Part shown: positions 8,690 to 17,088 of the stretch, piece by piece
Numbering within the stretch: position 1 is the stretch's first letter
Layout of the letters: each line of letters begins with the position of its first letter
Notes under the pieces: generated by a model
What the model was told of the DNA's origin: nothing
The model's database searches: none
What the model saw: only the letters and a program-made list of their open reading frames with translations
Position numbers and translations under genes: made by a program
Source: Hydrogenophaga sp. NFH-34
GTDB lineage: Bacteria; Pseudomonadota; Gammaproteobacteria; Burkholderiales; Burkholderiaceae_C
DNA: 61,691 bases
Direction: 5' to 3'
Assembly (NCBI RefSeq): GCF_021401345.1
Contig: NZ_JACBGE010000028.1
Coordinates: 1-61,691, forward strand

Positions 8690-10408
8690 GTGCCCCTCGT
8701 GTCCGTCATCATGCCGGTGTTCAATGCTGCGCCGTACCTGCCGGCTGCGCTGGAGTCGATACTCGGGCAGTCCCTGCAGGACATTGAGCTGCTGTGCGTC
8801 GACGATGGGTCGACCGATGCCTGTCCCGACATCCTGGCGCGCTTTCAGGCGGAAGACCCCCGGATCCGTGTCATCCGGCAGGCCAATGGCGGACCCGGTG
8901 CCGCGCGCAATGCCGGCCTGTCGGTGGCCCGTGGCCGGTATGTCTACTGCTTTGACAGCGACGATCTGCTCGCTCCCGAGGCGTTGGCGCAGGCCGTGGC
9001 CGAAGCCGATGAGCACCAGTTGGACGCCCTGTGGTTCGGGGCTTCGTCGTTCGGTGATGCTGAAATGCGGGCGCAACGGCCGCAGATGTTCACCTATTTC
9101 GACGGCGAGCATGGTCCGACGGAGACGATGACGGGCGAGGGGTTTCTGGCGCGCAAGGTCGCGCAAGGCCAGTACAGGTGTTCCCCTTGCATCTACCTGG
9201 TTCGGCGTGAATTGCTGGAAACGGCCGCGATCCGGTATCCGGAAGCAGGCTTGCACGAAGACAATCTGTTCACCTTCGAAGTGTGCCTGGCGGCGCAGCG
9301 GGTGCGCGAGCTGCCGCACAAATGGTTCCGCCGCCGTGTCCGGCCGGGCTCGATCATGACCTCCCGCTCGACGTTGTCCAACTACCTGGGCTGCCTGGTG
9401 GGTTATGAGGGCATGCTGTCGCGATTCCTCCGTCGGCCGCCGTCGCCCGAGGCCGTTGATGCTGTGCACGAACTGCTGGAACTCATGAAGAGCCAGGCCT
9501 TGCTGCATTTGAAGGACCCTGGGGTCCGCTCGGCCGCGCAAAAACCGGGGGCCCTGGGGACTGGCGTGATGAGGGATTACCTCCACGTGAGCTTCTGTCG
9601 GCAGCTTGACCACGAACTGGCGACGTGCACAGAGGTCTTGTCGGGTCTGGCCGGCGTGCTTCGTCTCTTGCCATCGGGCTCGGTACCCACGTCCGTGACA
9701 TGGCCGGCGGTCGGTCAGGTGGATGATCTCTGGATTGAGCGGGATGTGGTCATGCTGCGCGGGTGGGCGCTGGCCTGGAATCAGCAGGCGGTGTCGGCCC
9801 TGCTGGTGAGTGATGGGGTGACGGCGTTGACGGTCCCGCTGGTGAACGCCGTGGCGCGCCCCGATGTGCTCGACCATTACCCGGATGGCGACCTGGGCTG
9901 TGGTTTTGTCGCCAGCCTGGACGTGGCCGCGCTGTCTCTGGAGCGGCCGTGGTCGGTGCGGGGCATTCCGGCTTGTGGGGGGCACACGTCTCCATTGGCC
10001 ATGGGCGCAACGGAGGTTCCGAACCGCATGACCGGGCATGTCGACCAGGTTCGTGTGCGGGATGGCCGTTATCAGGCAGAAGGCTGGGTGCTGCTGGATC
10101 GCTGCCAGCCGGCCGAGCGGCTGTGGTTGCGCAGCGGCTCCCTCGTGGTCGAAGCGCACATGCTGCAGCGCGTGGAGCGGCCTGACGTGCAGGCCTGCCA
10201 CCCGCTGGCCGCCCTGGATTGTGGTTTTGTCGCGGTCTTCGATTTGGCCGCGCCGCCCGATTCGGCGATGGTTCTGCACGCGGCGCAGCCGCGCGCCGCC
10301 GAAGCGAGTGCCGAAGGCGCACAGCCCATGAGTCCGGGGTGTTCGGCTGCGCCAGGCTCCTCGCAGAACCTACAAGGCGATCGGCAGCCAACGGCCCATG
10401 GCGCTTGA
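8690..10408 (+). CDS. GT2 glycosyltransferase with two C-terminal RPDV/CGF modules
   Basis: A 572-residue cytoplasmic glycosyltransferase. The GT-A fold starts at once: SVIMPVFNAAPYLPAALESI, LLCVDDGSTD, NGGPGAARNAGL and the metal-binding YCFDSDDLL. GLHEDNLFTFE near residue 190 is typical of sugar-transferring GT2 enzymes. After a helical middle come two tandem copies of an approximately 71-residue module (9713-9925 and 10034-10246) with the pattern GxVD...GWxL...RPDV...CGF. The same module occurs in the two glycosyltransferases near 31-32 kb. The GTG start has GGAG five bases upstream. Acceptor and donor are unknown. It lies just outside the main cluster but on the evidence of the module belongs with it. 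Confidence 0.85.
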   Translation: MPLVSVIMPVFNAAPYLPAALESILGQSLQDIELLCVDDGSTDACPDILARFQAEDPRIRVIRQANGGPGAARNAGLSVARGRYVYCFDSDDLLAPEALAQAVAEADEHQLDALWFGASSFGDAEMRAQRPQMFTYFDGEHGPTETMTGEGFLARKVAQGQYRCSPCIYLVRRELLETAAIRYPEAGLHEDNLFTFEVCLAAQRVRELPHKWFRRRVRPGSIMTSRSTLSNYLGCLVGYEGMLSRFLRRPPSPEAVDAVHELLELMKSQALLHLKDPGVRSAAQKPGALGTGVMRDYLHVSFCRQLDHELATCTEVLSGLAGVLRLLPSGSVPTSVTWPAVGQVDDLWIERDVVMLRGWALAWNQQAVSALLVSDGVTALTVPLVNAVARPDVLDHYPDGDLGCGFVASLDVAALSLERPWSVRGIPACGGHTSPLAMGATEVPNRMTGHVDQVRVRDGRYQAEGWVLLDRCQPAERLWLRSGSLVVEAHMLQRVERPDVQACHPLAALDCGFVAVFDLAAPPDSAMVLHAAQPRAAEASAEGAQPMSPGCSAAPGSSQNLQGDRQPTAHGA

Positions 10409-10478
10409 GCCTCGGGTTGACACCGCTGCTCAGGCTGTCGGTCTGTGCTGTCCTTGAGAGCGCCTGCCGGCTGACCTG

Positions 10479-11768
10479 ATGCACACCCTCGAACAACTGC
10501 GCAGTGGTGCCCTGGCCGGGACCCGCCGTCTCGATCTGGCCTGCGGCTTGACGCAGGTGCCGGCCGAAGTGTTTGATCTGGCCGACAGCCTGGAGGTGCT
10601 CAACCTCACGGGCAATCACCTGGACGCCTTGCCGCCCGACATGGGACGGCTGAAGCGCCTGCGCGTGCTCTTCGCCTCGAACAACCGGTTCACGGTTGTG
10701 CCGGAATCCCTGGGCGATTGCCCCTCCCTGGAAACCGTGGGATTCCGGGCCAACCGGATTGGCCTGGTGCCGGCGGCCAGCTTGCCCGCTTCGCTGCGTT
10801 CCCTGGTGCTGACCGACAACCTGCTCGAACGGTTGCCCGAGCGCCTGGGGCTGATGCCGAATCTGCAGAAGCTCATGCTCACGGGCAACCGCCTGTGTGG
10901 TTTGCCCGAGACGTTGGCCGCAGCGTCGGCGCTGGAGCTGCTGCGTCTGGCCGCCAACCAGTTGGGTCGCTGGCCCACCGAATTGGGGCAATTGCCCCGT
11001 CTGGCCTGGCTCGCGCTGGCCGGCAATCCGTGTAGCGAGGCCGGCTCCGCCAGCGATGCCTTGCCGAAGGTGGATTGGTCCGAACTCGCTGTGCGCGATC
11101 GGTTGGGCGAAGGGGCTTCTGGCGAGGTGTTCGAAGTCCGTGCCGGCTGTCGGCCCCATCTGGCGCTGAAACTGTTCAAGGGCACCATGGGTAGCGATGG
11201 CTTGCCGGACGATGAGCTGTTGGTGGGGGCTGGTGTGGCTGCCCATCCTGCCGTGATGACGCCCGTGGCGCAGCTTCAGGGGCATCCGGAACACCGGAAG
11301 GGGGTGCTGATGCCGTTGCTGCCGGCCGCATGGCAAGACCTGGCCGCGCCACCCAGCCTTGAGCGCTGCACGCGCGATGTCTACCCCGTGCCGTGGCGGA
11401 TCGGGGCTGCACAAGCCTGGCGCCTCGCTGGCGACGTGGCTTCTGCGGTCGCGCACCTGCATGCACACGGGGTGATGCACGGTGATTTGTACGCCCACAA
11501 TATCCGCTGGGACTCCGCCACCGGCCAGGCCATCCTCTGCGATTTGGGGGCGGCCACGCGCCTGCCCATGCATTGCCCCGACTTGGCCGGGAAGATGATG
11601 GCCCTTGAGGTGCGTGCGTTTGGTTGCCTGGTGGAGGAACTGGCATCGGGCGTGTTGGACAGCGCCACCAGCGCGTCTTTGCAGCAACTGGCCGATGCTT
11701 GCCTGCAGACAGACCCCGCTGAGCGCCCCACGATGGCGATGTGCCGGGAGCGTTTGAGGCGGGCCTGA
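10479..11768 (+). CDS. Leucine-rich-repeat protein kinase
   Basis: A 429-residue fusion. Residues about 15-190 are seven or so leucine-rich repeats (units such as LEVLNLTGNHLDALP and LQKLMLTGNRLCGLP). Residues about 198-429 are a eukaryotic-like kinase: glycine loop RLGEGASGEVFEV, Lys231 in LALKLFKG, catalytic loop HGDLYAHNI (His334, Asp336; HGDLYxHN instead of HRDLKxxN) and DLG instead of DFG (Asp355). There is no signal peptide or membrane segment. The catalytic residues are present, so activity on protein or a small molecule is plausible, but the target is unknown. It follows the GT2 gene by 70 bases and is convergent with the dehydratase gene. Confidence 0.88.
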   Translation: MHTLEQLRSGALAGTRRLDLACGLTQVPAEVFDLADSLEVLNLTGNHLDALPPDMGRLKRLRVLFASNNRFTVVPESLGDCPSLETVGFRANRIGLVPAASLPASLRSLVLTDNLLERLPERLGLMPNLQKLMLTGNRLCGLPETLAAASALELLRLAANQLGRWPTELGQLPRLAWLALAGNPCSEAGSASDALPKVDWSELAVRDRLGEGASGEVFEVRAGCRPHLALKLFKGTMGSDGLPDDELLVGAGVAAHPAVMTPVAQLQGHPEHRKGVLMPLLPAAWQDLAAPPSLERCTRDVYPVPWRIGAAQAWRLAGDVASAVAHLHAHGVMHGDLYAHNIRWDSATGQAILCDLGAATRLPMHCPDLAGKMMALEVRAFGCLVEELASGVLDSATSASLQQLADACLQTDPAERPTMAMCRERLRRA

Positions 11769-11778
11769 CCGTGTGCCG

Positions 11779-13728
11779 TCAGTGTCCGGCTGTCGCTTGC
11801 CGGCGCGAGGCCAGCAGCACCCAGTCCACCAGTTCGCGGTCGGGGGTGTAACCGGTCACCAGACCTGCCAACTGATCGCGCGCCAGTTGCACCTGCCCTT
11901 GGTCCAGGGCTTCCTGCAGCGCCAGCAGGCGCGGCTGCAGCACCTCCCAGGCGAGAAACTCCTCGTGCGCCTTCATGATGCGCGGGTGGGAGGTCGGTTG
12001 CGGGTTGTCGCCGATCAGCAGTTCTTCGTACAGCTTCTCGCCGGGACGGGTGCCCGTGACCTGGATGGCGATGTCGCCTTCGGGGTTCTGCGCGTCACGC
12101 ACGGTCAGGCCCGACAGCTCGATCATCCGGCGGGCCAGATCCATGATGCGCACGGGCTCACCCATGTCCAGCACGAACACGTCGCCACCCCGCGCCATGG
12201 CGCCGGCCTGAATCACGAGCTGGGCGGCCTCGGGAATCGTCATGAAATACCGGGTCATGCCCTCGTGGGTCAGCGTGATCGGGCCGCCATCTCGGAGCTG
12301 CTGCCGGAATTTGGGCACCACCGAGCCGGACGAACCCAGCACGTTGCCGAACCGCACCATGGAAAACCGGGTCCGGGGGTGGGTCTCGGTCAGGGCTTGC
12401 AGCACCATCTCGGCCAGGCGCTTGCTGGCGCCCATGACATTGGTGGGGCGCACAGCCTTGTCGGTGCTCACCAGCACAAAATCGCTCACGCCGGCCTGCG
12501 CCGCGACCTGGGCCGCCACCAGGGTGCCCAGGCTGTTGTTGCGGATGCCTTCGATGGGGTTGTGCTCGACCAGGGGCACGTGCTTGTAGGCCGCGGCGTG
12601 GTAGACGGTCTGGGGCTGCCAGGCGGCCATGATCTCGCGCAGCCGCTCTTCGTCGCGCACCGAGGCCAGCAAAGGCACCAGACGGGCCGGGCTGCTGGCC
12701 GCCGTGATCCGTTTTTCCAGCTCCTGGTGGATCTCGTACAGGGCGAATTCGCTCTGCTCGATCAGCAGCAGCACCGCCGGTTCGATGGCCAGGATCTGGC
12801 GGCACAGTTCGCTGCCGATCGAACCGCCGGCACCCGTCACCATCACCACCTTGCCGGCGATGTTCTTGCCCAGCAGGATGTGGTTGGGCGGCACCGGCTC
12901 GCGGCCGAGCAGGTCGTCGATATCGAGCTCGCGCAGGTCGGACGTGCCCACGTGTCCCTGCGCCAGCTCGCTCACGCTGGGCAGCGTGCGCACCTGCACA
13001 TGGGCCTGCAGCATGCGCGTGATCAGTTCGTTGCGGCGGTGGCGGCTGGCCGACGGAATGGCCAGCAGCACGGTGCTGACTTTCAGGGTGTTGACCAGGC
13101 TGGGCAGGTCGGCGGGGCTGTAGATCGCCAGGCCATTGAGCACGTGGCCGTGCAGGCGGTCGTCATCGTCGAGAAAACCGATGACGCGCATTTCGTGGCT
13201 GTTGGCCATGGCCGCTGCGAGCTGGCGGCCGGCATTGCCCGCGCCGTAGATCAGCACCTTGGGCAGTGCGGCCGTGCGCAACTGGTCGCGGTAGATGCCG
13301 CCGAGCCAGAAGCGCGCCAGCATGCGCGAGGCGCCCACCAGCACCAGCAGCAGCACGGGCTGGATCAGGCCGATGGTCCGGGGTACACCCGGTATGCCGA
13401 AAGCGGTGAAGATGGTGGCGTAGACCAGACCGTAGACGCCAATGGCTTTGACCACGGTCATGAGCGCGGTCAGGCCGGCGTACCGGAAGATGGCCCGGTA
13501 AAAGCCGTTGACGATGAAGATGGGCAGTGCCAGCAGCAGCGAGGCCCCGACGGCCCACATGGGGCGCCAGACGGGATCACCCGAGAGCGTGATCCATTCG
13601 CCCAGACGGAGGTAGTAGGCGAGCCAGACGGTCAGGATGCACAGGGAGGCATCTACCGCCAGGACCACGATGCGTTTGGCCGCACGGGGCATGCCCAGGA
13701 TGGGCAGGGCGAGCCGGTGGATGGGCAT
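11779..13728 (-). CDS. UDP-GlcNAc 4,6-dehydratase, WbpM/CapD type
   Basis: A 649-residue membrane-anchored SDR. Four hydrophobic N-terminal helices (about residues 15-130) precede a first Rossmann segment (LIYGAGNAGRQLA) and the catalytic Rossmann domain (VMVTGAGGSIGSELCRQI, about residue 298). Active-site blocks are YHAAAYKHVP and STDKAVRPTNVMGASKR, the TNxMGxSK form of inverting-type WbpM proteins where Met replaces Tyr. It makes UDP-4-keto-6-deoxy-GlcNAc, the precursor of QuiNAc or FucNAc. The same strand carries a reductase-like SDR and a phosphoglycosyltransferase, which fits a dedicated initiation pathway. The first ATG is used; MPRAAKR twelve codons in is an alternative. Confidence 0.92.
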   Translation of the reverse strand: MPIHRLALPILGMPRAAKRIVVLAVDASLCILTVWLAYYLRLGEWITLSGDPVWRPMWAVGASLLLALPIFIVNGFYRAIFRYAGLTALMTVVKAIGVYGLVYATIFTAFGIPGVPRTIGLIQPVLLLVLVGASRMLARFWLGGIYRDQLRTAALPKVLIYGAGNAGRQLAAAMANSHEMRVIGFLDDDDRLHGHVLNGLAIYSPADLPSLVNTLKVSTVLLAIPSASRHRRNELITRMLQAHVQVRTLPSVSELAQGHVGTSDLRELDIDDLLGREPVPPNHILLGKNIAGKVVMVTGAGGSIGSELCRQILAIEPAVLLLIEQSEFALYEIHQELEKRITAASSPARLVPLLASVRDEERLREIMAAWQPQTVYHAAAYKHVPLVEHNPIEGIRNNSLGTLVAAQVAAQAGVSDFVLVSTDKAVRPTNVMGASKRLAEMVLQALTETHPRTRFSMVRFGNVLGSSGSVVPKFRQQLRDGGPITLTHEGMTRYFMTIPEAAQLVIQAGAMARGGDVFVLDMGEPVRIMDLARRMIELSGLTVRDAQNPEGDIAIQVTGTRPGEKLYEELLIGDNPQPTSHPRIMKAHEEFLAWEVLQPRLLALQEALDQGQVQLARDQLAGLVTGYTPDRELVDWVLLASRRQATAGH

Positions 13729-13838
13729 GGGCAGGTGTGTCGTGAAGCTGGCTGATTTTACGCCTGCAGCCTCTCCCGGCCCTATTTTTTGACCGTTTGG
13801 TCGCGGTCAGGCGTTGTATGGTGACGCCACCACAGGGG

Positions 13839-14675
13839 TCATCCGGGCTGAAAAGCCACCCGTCGGTGCTCGAAATAATGCCGCACCGCCTGGCGGCGGC
13901 GTTGTGCTTCGGGTTCGCCGGAGCCCGCGGGAGTCCGGATGCCGGCCTGCAACCGGTCCACCAGCGCCGCTTCGCCGGCAAAGAGTTCGGGGGCCTGCCA
14001 CGAAAGGCCGCTGAAGGCGTAGTTCACCACCTTCAGCCCGGTGCCGCACTGTTTGAGGTAGTGACTGAGGGCCCGTTCGAAGGCAAACACCCCCAGCGGC
14101 AGTGTGCGATCGCCGGTGCGGGTGAGGGTGTAGGGCGTCGGTTGCTGCAGGGGGTTGCCGGAGGGGGCATCCAGCAGCCGCATGTAGGCATCGACGAACG
14201 GTGCATAGCCTTGCCAGAAGCGCGGCGACCCCAGCACATAGTTGCAGTGGCAGCACAGGAAGGCATCGGCCGAGGCATCCACCCGCGGCAGGGGAGAATC
14301 AAAGACCCGGTTCCAGACCCACTGCAGGGTGTCGGTGATGCCCGGGTGTTCGAGTTCGGCCAGTTCCAGGAAGTGGTTCGCCAGCGAGAGTTCGCGCGGA
14401 TAGGGGTGGAACAGGCAGACATCTGCCTCCCCGTGGGCGGCGACGAAGCGCAGCACGTCATCGATGGCGATGCCCATCTTGTCCAGAAACCGGGGCGAAA
14501 ACAGGCCGCTCTGGCCGAGGCCCGCCCAGGTGTCGCTGTTGGCGAACAGGCGAAAAGCCTGCAGCTCGCGGTACTCGGCGCGGTTGACGCCACGGGCGTC
14601 GAAGGGCTGGAAGGGGACCGGCAACCGCGGCTGTTGGCCCGGCTCGTAGAACAGCTCGAAAAGGCCCAGGGTCAC
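13839..14675 (-). CDS. Unrecognised cluster protein, family shared with 20134-21048
   Basis: A 278-residue soluble protein of no family I can name. It shares with the protein at 20134-21048 the blocks GLFSPxF, ADVCLxxPxP, CNYVLGSPRFWQGYAPF and FAFERALSHYL. Such N-x-F/Y...FW..Y and ER-L-S motifs recall glycosyltransferase-like cluster proteins, but this is inference. It starts at GTG two bases after the stop of the upstream GT2 gene, so it is translationally linked to it. No signal peptide or membrane helix is seen. Proposed role: a sugar-transfer or glycan-tailoring step in the cytoplasm. Confidence 0.6.
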   Translation of the reverse strand: MTLGLFELFYEPGQQPRLPVPFQPFDARGVNRAEYRELQAFRLFANSDTWAGLGQSGLFSPRFLDKMGIAIDDVLRFVAAHGEADVCLFHPYPRELSLANHFLELAELEHPGITDTLQWVWNRVFDSPLPRVDASADAFLCCHCNYVLGSPRFWQGYAPFVDAYMRLLDAPSGNPLQQPTPYTLTRTGDRTLPLGVFAFERALSHYLKQCGTGLKVVNYAFSGLSWQAPELFAGEAALVDRLQAGIRTPAGSGEPEAQRRRQAVRHYFEHRRVAFQPG

Positions 14676-14676
14676 G

Positions 14677-15582
14677 TCAGCGGTCGGGGTGGATGAAGCG
14701 GTCGAACGATTGCCAGGCCCGCCAGTAGGCGGCCGCCTGCACACCGCGGAATGCCAGGATGCCTTTGAGCGCCTTGAGCATGGCGCGTTTGCGGCGGGAG
14801 GTGGCCAGGTCCTGCACCACATGCACGGGCATGGCGGCCAGAAACAGGAAGAAGTCCTTGCGCGAGCGTTCTCCCAGGTGGAATTCGACCGCCAGTTCGC
14901 GGTACAGCCGGCGGTACAGCGCGTGGTTGCGGTCGTTGTGGTGGTGCGTCACCTGCGCTTCGGCGACATAGAACAGGCGCTGGCCATGGTGCTGGTGCCA
15001 TTGGCAGAACGCCATGTCTTCCTGGGCCGGCAGCGCTTCGTCAAACGGGTGTTGCCGCCACAGCGCCTGCAGAAAGGCCGCGTTGCCGTTGTTCATCAAC
15101 GGGCGCCGGGTGAGGCCGCTGGGCCCGCGGTACTTCCAAGCGAAGTAGTTCATTTCCGAACTGCGGCTGGTGGCGGGGGCCACATGGCTGCCAAAAGCCA
15201 TGGCAGCCTGCCCTTCCAGCAGCGGAGCGACCAGGCAGGACAACCAGCGCTCGTCGGCGGGCACGCAATGGGCGCTCAGCGACACGACGATGGGGTGCTG
15301 GCTGGCGCGCACCCCGAGGTTGAGCGCGCGCCCGAAGCTGAAAGCGCCCGGCGCCAGGGTTTCGATCCGGCAGCCGTGGGCCTGGGCAATGTCGAGCGTG
15401 GCGTCGGTGGAGCCGGAATCGACGAGCACCACCTCGACGGGGCGGTGAATCAACTGCTGCCCGATCGCCTGCAGGCAGGTGCCCAGGTGCTGGCCTTCGT
15501 TGAGGGCCCGGATCACGATGGAAATGCCATCGCCCGGGGGCGCGGCTTCGGCAGGGCGCAAGGGCTGGCGGCGGCGCATCAT
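14677..15582 (-). CDS. GT2 glycosyltransferase
   Basis: A 301-residue GT-A glycosyltransferase. It opens with ISIVIRALNEGQHLGTCLQA and VVLVDSGSTDATLDIA, then FSFGRALNLGVRAS and VSLSAHCVP, where the usual DxD appears replaced by SAH as in some rhamnosyl- and related transferases. A later QEDMAFC carries acidic residues expected near the acceptor site. It begins with two consecutive ATGs 17 bases after the phosphoglycosyltransferase stop. Donor sugar unknown. Confidence 0.85.
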   Translation of the reverse strand: MMRRRQPLRPAEAAPPGDGISIVIRALNEGQHLGTCLQAIGQQLIHRPVEVVLVDSGSTDATLDIAQAHGCRIETLAPGAFSFGRALNLGVRASQHPIVVSLSAHCVPADERWLSCLVAPLLEGQAAMAFGSHVAPATSRSSEMNYFAWKYRGPSGLTRRPLMNNGNAAFLQALWRQHPFDEALPAQEDMAFCQWHQHHGQRLFYVAEAQVTHHHNDRNHALYRRLYRELAVEFHLGERSRKDFFLFLAAMPVHVVQDLATSRRKRAMLKALKGILAFRGVQAAAYWRAWQSFDRFIHPDR

Positions 15583-15599
15583 GGTTCTGAGGCCGTCCG

Positions 15600-16160
15600 T
15601 CAGTGGGTGATGTTGGCGCGGCTGAGCACGCGCACCGCTGTGAGCCACAGGATCTTCAGGTCGAAGGCGAGGCAGCGGCGCTCCAGGTATTCGGCGTCGA
15701 AGCGCACCTTGACCGGGATGGGCAGCTCGTCGCGCCCGTTGATCTGGGCCCAGCCGGTGAGGCCGGGCACGAGTTCGTGCACGCCGGCCGCGGTGCGCAG
15801 GGCGATCAGGTCTTCCTGGTTGAACAGGGCCGGGCGGGGGCCAACGAAGCTCATGTCCCCGACCAGGATGCTCCACAGCTGGGGCAGCTCGTCCAGGCTG
15901 CTTTTGCGCAGGAATGGCCCGATGGGCGTGAGGTAGAGCTGCGGGTCGGTCAGCAGGTGGGTCGCCACGGCCGGCGTGTCGATGCGCATCGACCGGAACT
16001 TGGGCATGCGGAAGAGGCGGTTGTGCCGGCCCACGCGGTCGCTCCAGTAAATGGCCGGACCGGGTGAGGTCAGGCGCACGGCCAAGGCGATCAGCGCCAC
16101 CGGCACGGCCAGCAGCAGCGCCAGCGGCAGCGCCAGGGCGAGGTCGAATGCGCGCTTCAT
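15600..16160 (-). CDS. Undecaprenyl-phosphate phosphoglycosyltransferase (PglC-like)
   Basis: A 186-residue initiating transferase that moves sugar-1-phosphate to undecaprenyl phosphate at the inner membrane. It has one re-entrant N-terminal helix (about residues 5-30), then SPGPAIYWSDRVGRHNRLFRM, KFRSMR, the catalytic SSLDELPQL block (Asp-Glu), SFVGPRPAL and GLTGWAQINGRD. The length equals the minimal monotopic PglC/WreU type and lacks the extra membrane domain of WcaJ/WbaP. Its start overlaps the stop of the SDR gene (ATGA). With that SDR and the WbpM-like dehydratase it could load QuiNAc or FucNAc as first sugar (inference from the Rhizobium WreQ/WreU arrangement). Confidence 0.92.
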   Translation of the reverse strand: MKRAFDLALALPLALLLAVPVALIALAVRLTSPGPAIYWSDRVGRHNRLFRMPKFRSMRIDTPAVATHLLTDPQLYLTPIGPFLRKSSLDELPQLWSILVGDMSFVGPRPALFNQEDLIALRTAAGVHELVPGLTGWAQINGRDELPIPVKVRFDAEYLERRCLAFDLKILWLTAVRVLSRANITH

Positions 16161-17086
16161 GCCAGGGCCTCGGCGGTGCGGGCCAGTTCGATGTCCACCG
16201 GATACGGCGGACGCCAGTCCAGTTGCCGCACCGTGTCGCTGATGTCGACCTGCAGCGACTCGGTCAGCCGGGCCACGGCAGCGGCACGGCCGGTGAGGCG
16301 CCCGGCCAGTTGCAGTGCCGGTACCGGGACGGGCCACAGCCGCGCCGGCCGCCCGGTGGCAGCGGCCATGGCGCGGACCAGATCGGGGGTGGAGAGGTCG
16401 TGGCCGTCGGAGACCAGCCAGGCACGGCCAGGTGCCTGCGGATGGTCGGTGCAACGCACCAGCAGGTCGACCAGGTTGTGAATCCCGACCAGCGAGCGCT
16501 GGTTGCGGATGGCGCCCAGCGGCAGCGGGCGCCCTTGCGCGACCCAGCGCATCAAGGCCCGGAAGTTGGCGCCGACGCCCGGTCCGTACACCAGCGGCGG
16601 GCGCACCACCACCACCTCCAGGCCGGATTCGCGGGCCACCGCCCACAAGGCCTGTTCGGCCTCGTGCTTGGACTGGCCGTAGGGGTCTTCAGGCTGTGCG
16701 GGGCTGTTGGCCGACAGCGGCCGGCCCGGCAGGGAGCGTTCGCCCAGCACCTTGACGGTGCTCACCAGCACCAGGCGCCGGACCCCGGCCTGAGCCGCCT
16801 GCCGGGCCAGCCGTTCGGTGCCGGCGGTGTTGACAGCGCGGTAGGCCGCCAGCGGGTCGGGGTGGCGGTCGGCCATCACGTGCACGCGCGCCGCGCAGTG
16901 CACCACGCAGCGAACGCCTGCCAGCGCGGCGCGCCAGTCGGTGTCGGGGCCGATGTCGCCGATGCAGACCCGGCCCGGGGCCGACGGTCCCGAGCGTGTC
17001 AGGGCTCGGACGGGCCGCCCGTCGCGGACCAGCCGTCCCAGCAATGCCCGACCCACGAAGCCCGTGGCACCCGTGACGGCCAGCAT
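16157..17086 (-). CDS. NAD-dependent epimerase/4-reductase, WbpV/WreQ-like
   Basis: A 309-residue SDR. It has the NAD-binding MLAVTGATGFVGRALL at the N-terminus, VVHCAARVHV, a catalytic Ser in VLVSTVKVLGE and YGQSKHEAE (the YxxxK pair), and RPPLVYGPGVGANF. Proteins of this type next to WbpM-like dehydratases and a phosphoglycosyltransferase usually reduce UDP-4-keto-6-deoxy-HexNAc to UDP-QuiNAc or FucNAc. Sequence alone cannot separate this from a 4-epimerase. The start lies 2 bases after the upstream GT2 stop, and the stop overlaps the next start. Confidence 0.82.
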   Translation of the reverse strand: MLAVTGATGFVGRALLGRLVRDGRPVRALTRSGPSAPGRVCIGDIGPDTDWRAALAGVRCVVHCAARVHVMADRHPDPLAAYRAVNTAGTERLARQAAQAGVRRLVLVSTVKVLGERSLPGRPLSANSPAQPEDPYGQSKHEAEQALWAVARESGLEVVVVRPPLVYGPGVGANFRALMRWVAQGRPLPLGAIRNQRSLVGIHNLVDLLVRCTDHPQAPGRAWLVSDGHDLSTPDLVRAMAAATGRPARLWPVPVPALQLAGRLTGRAAAVARLTESLQVDISDTVRQLDWRPPYPVDIELARTAEALA

Positions 17087-17088
17087 GA

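Noticed and set aside
10479..11100. Leucine-rich repeats as a DNA tandem repeat
   Set aside because: The repetition is at protein level only; units are not near-identical in DNA.
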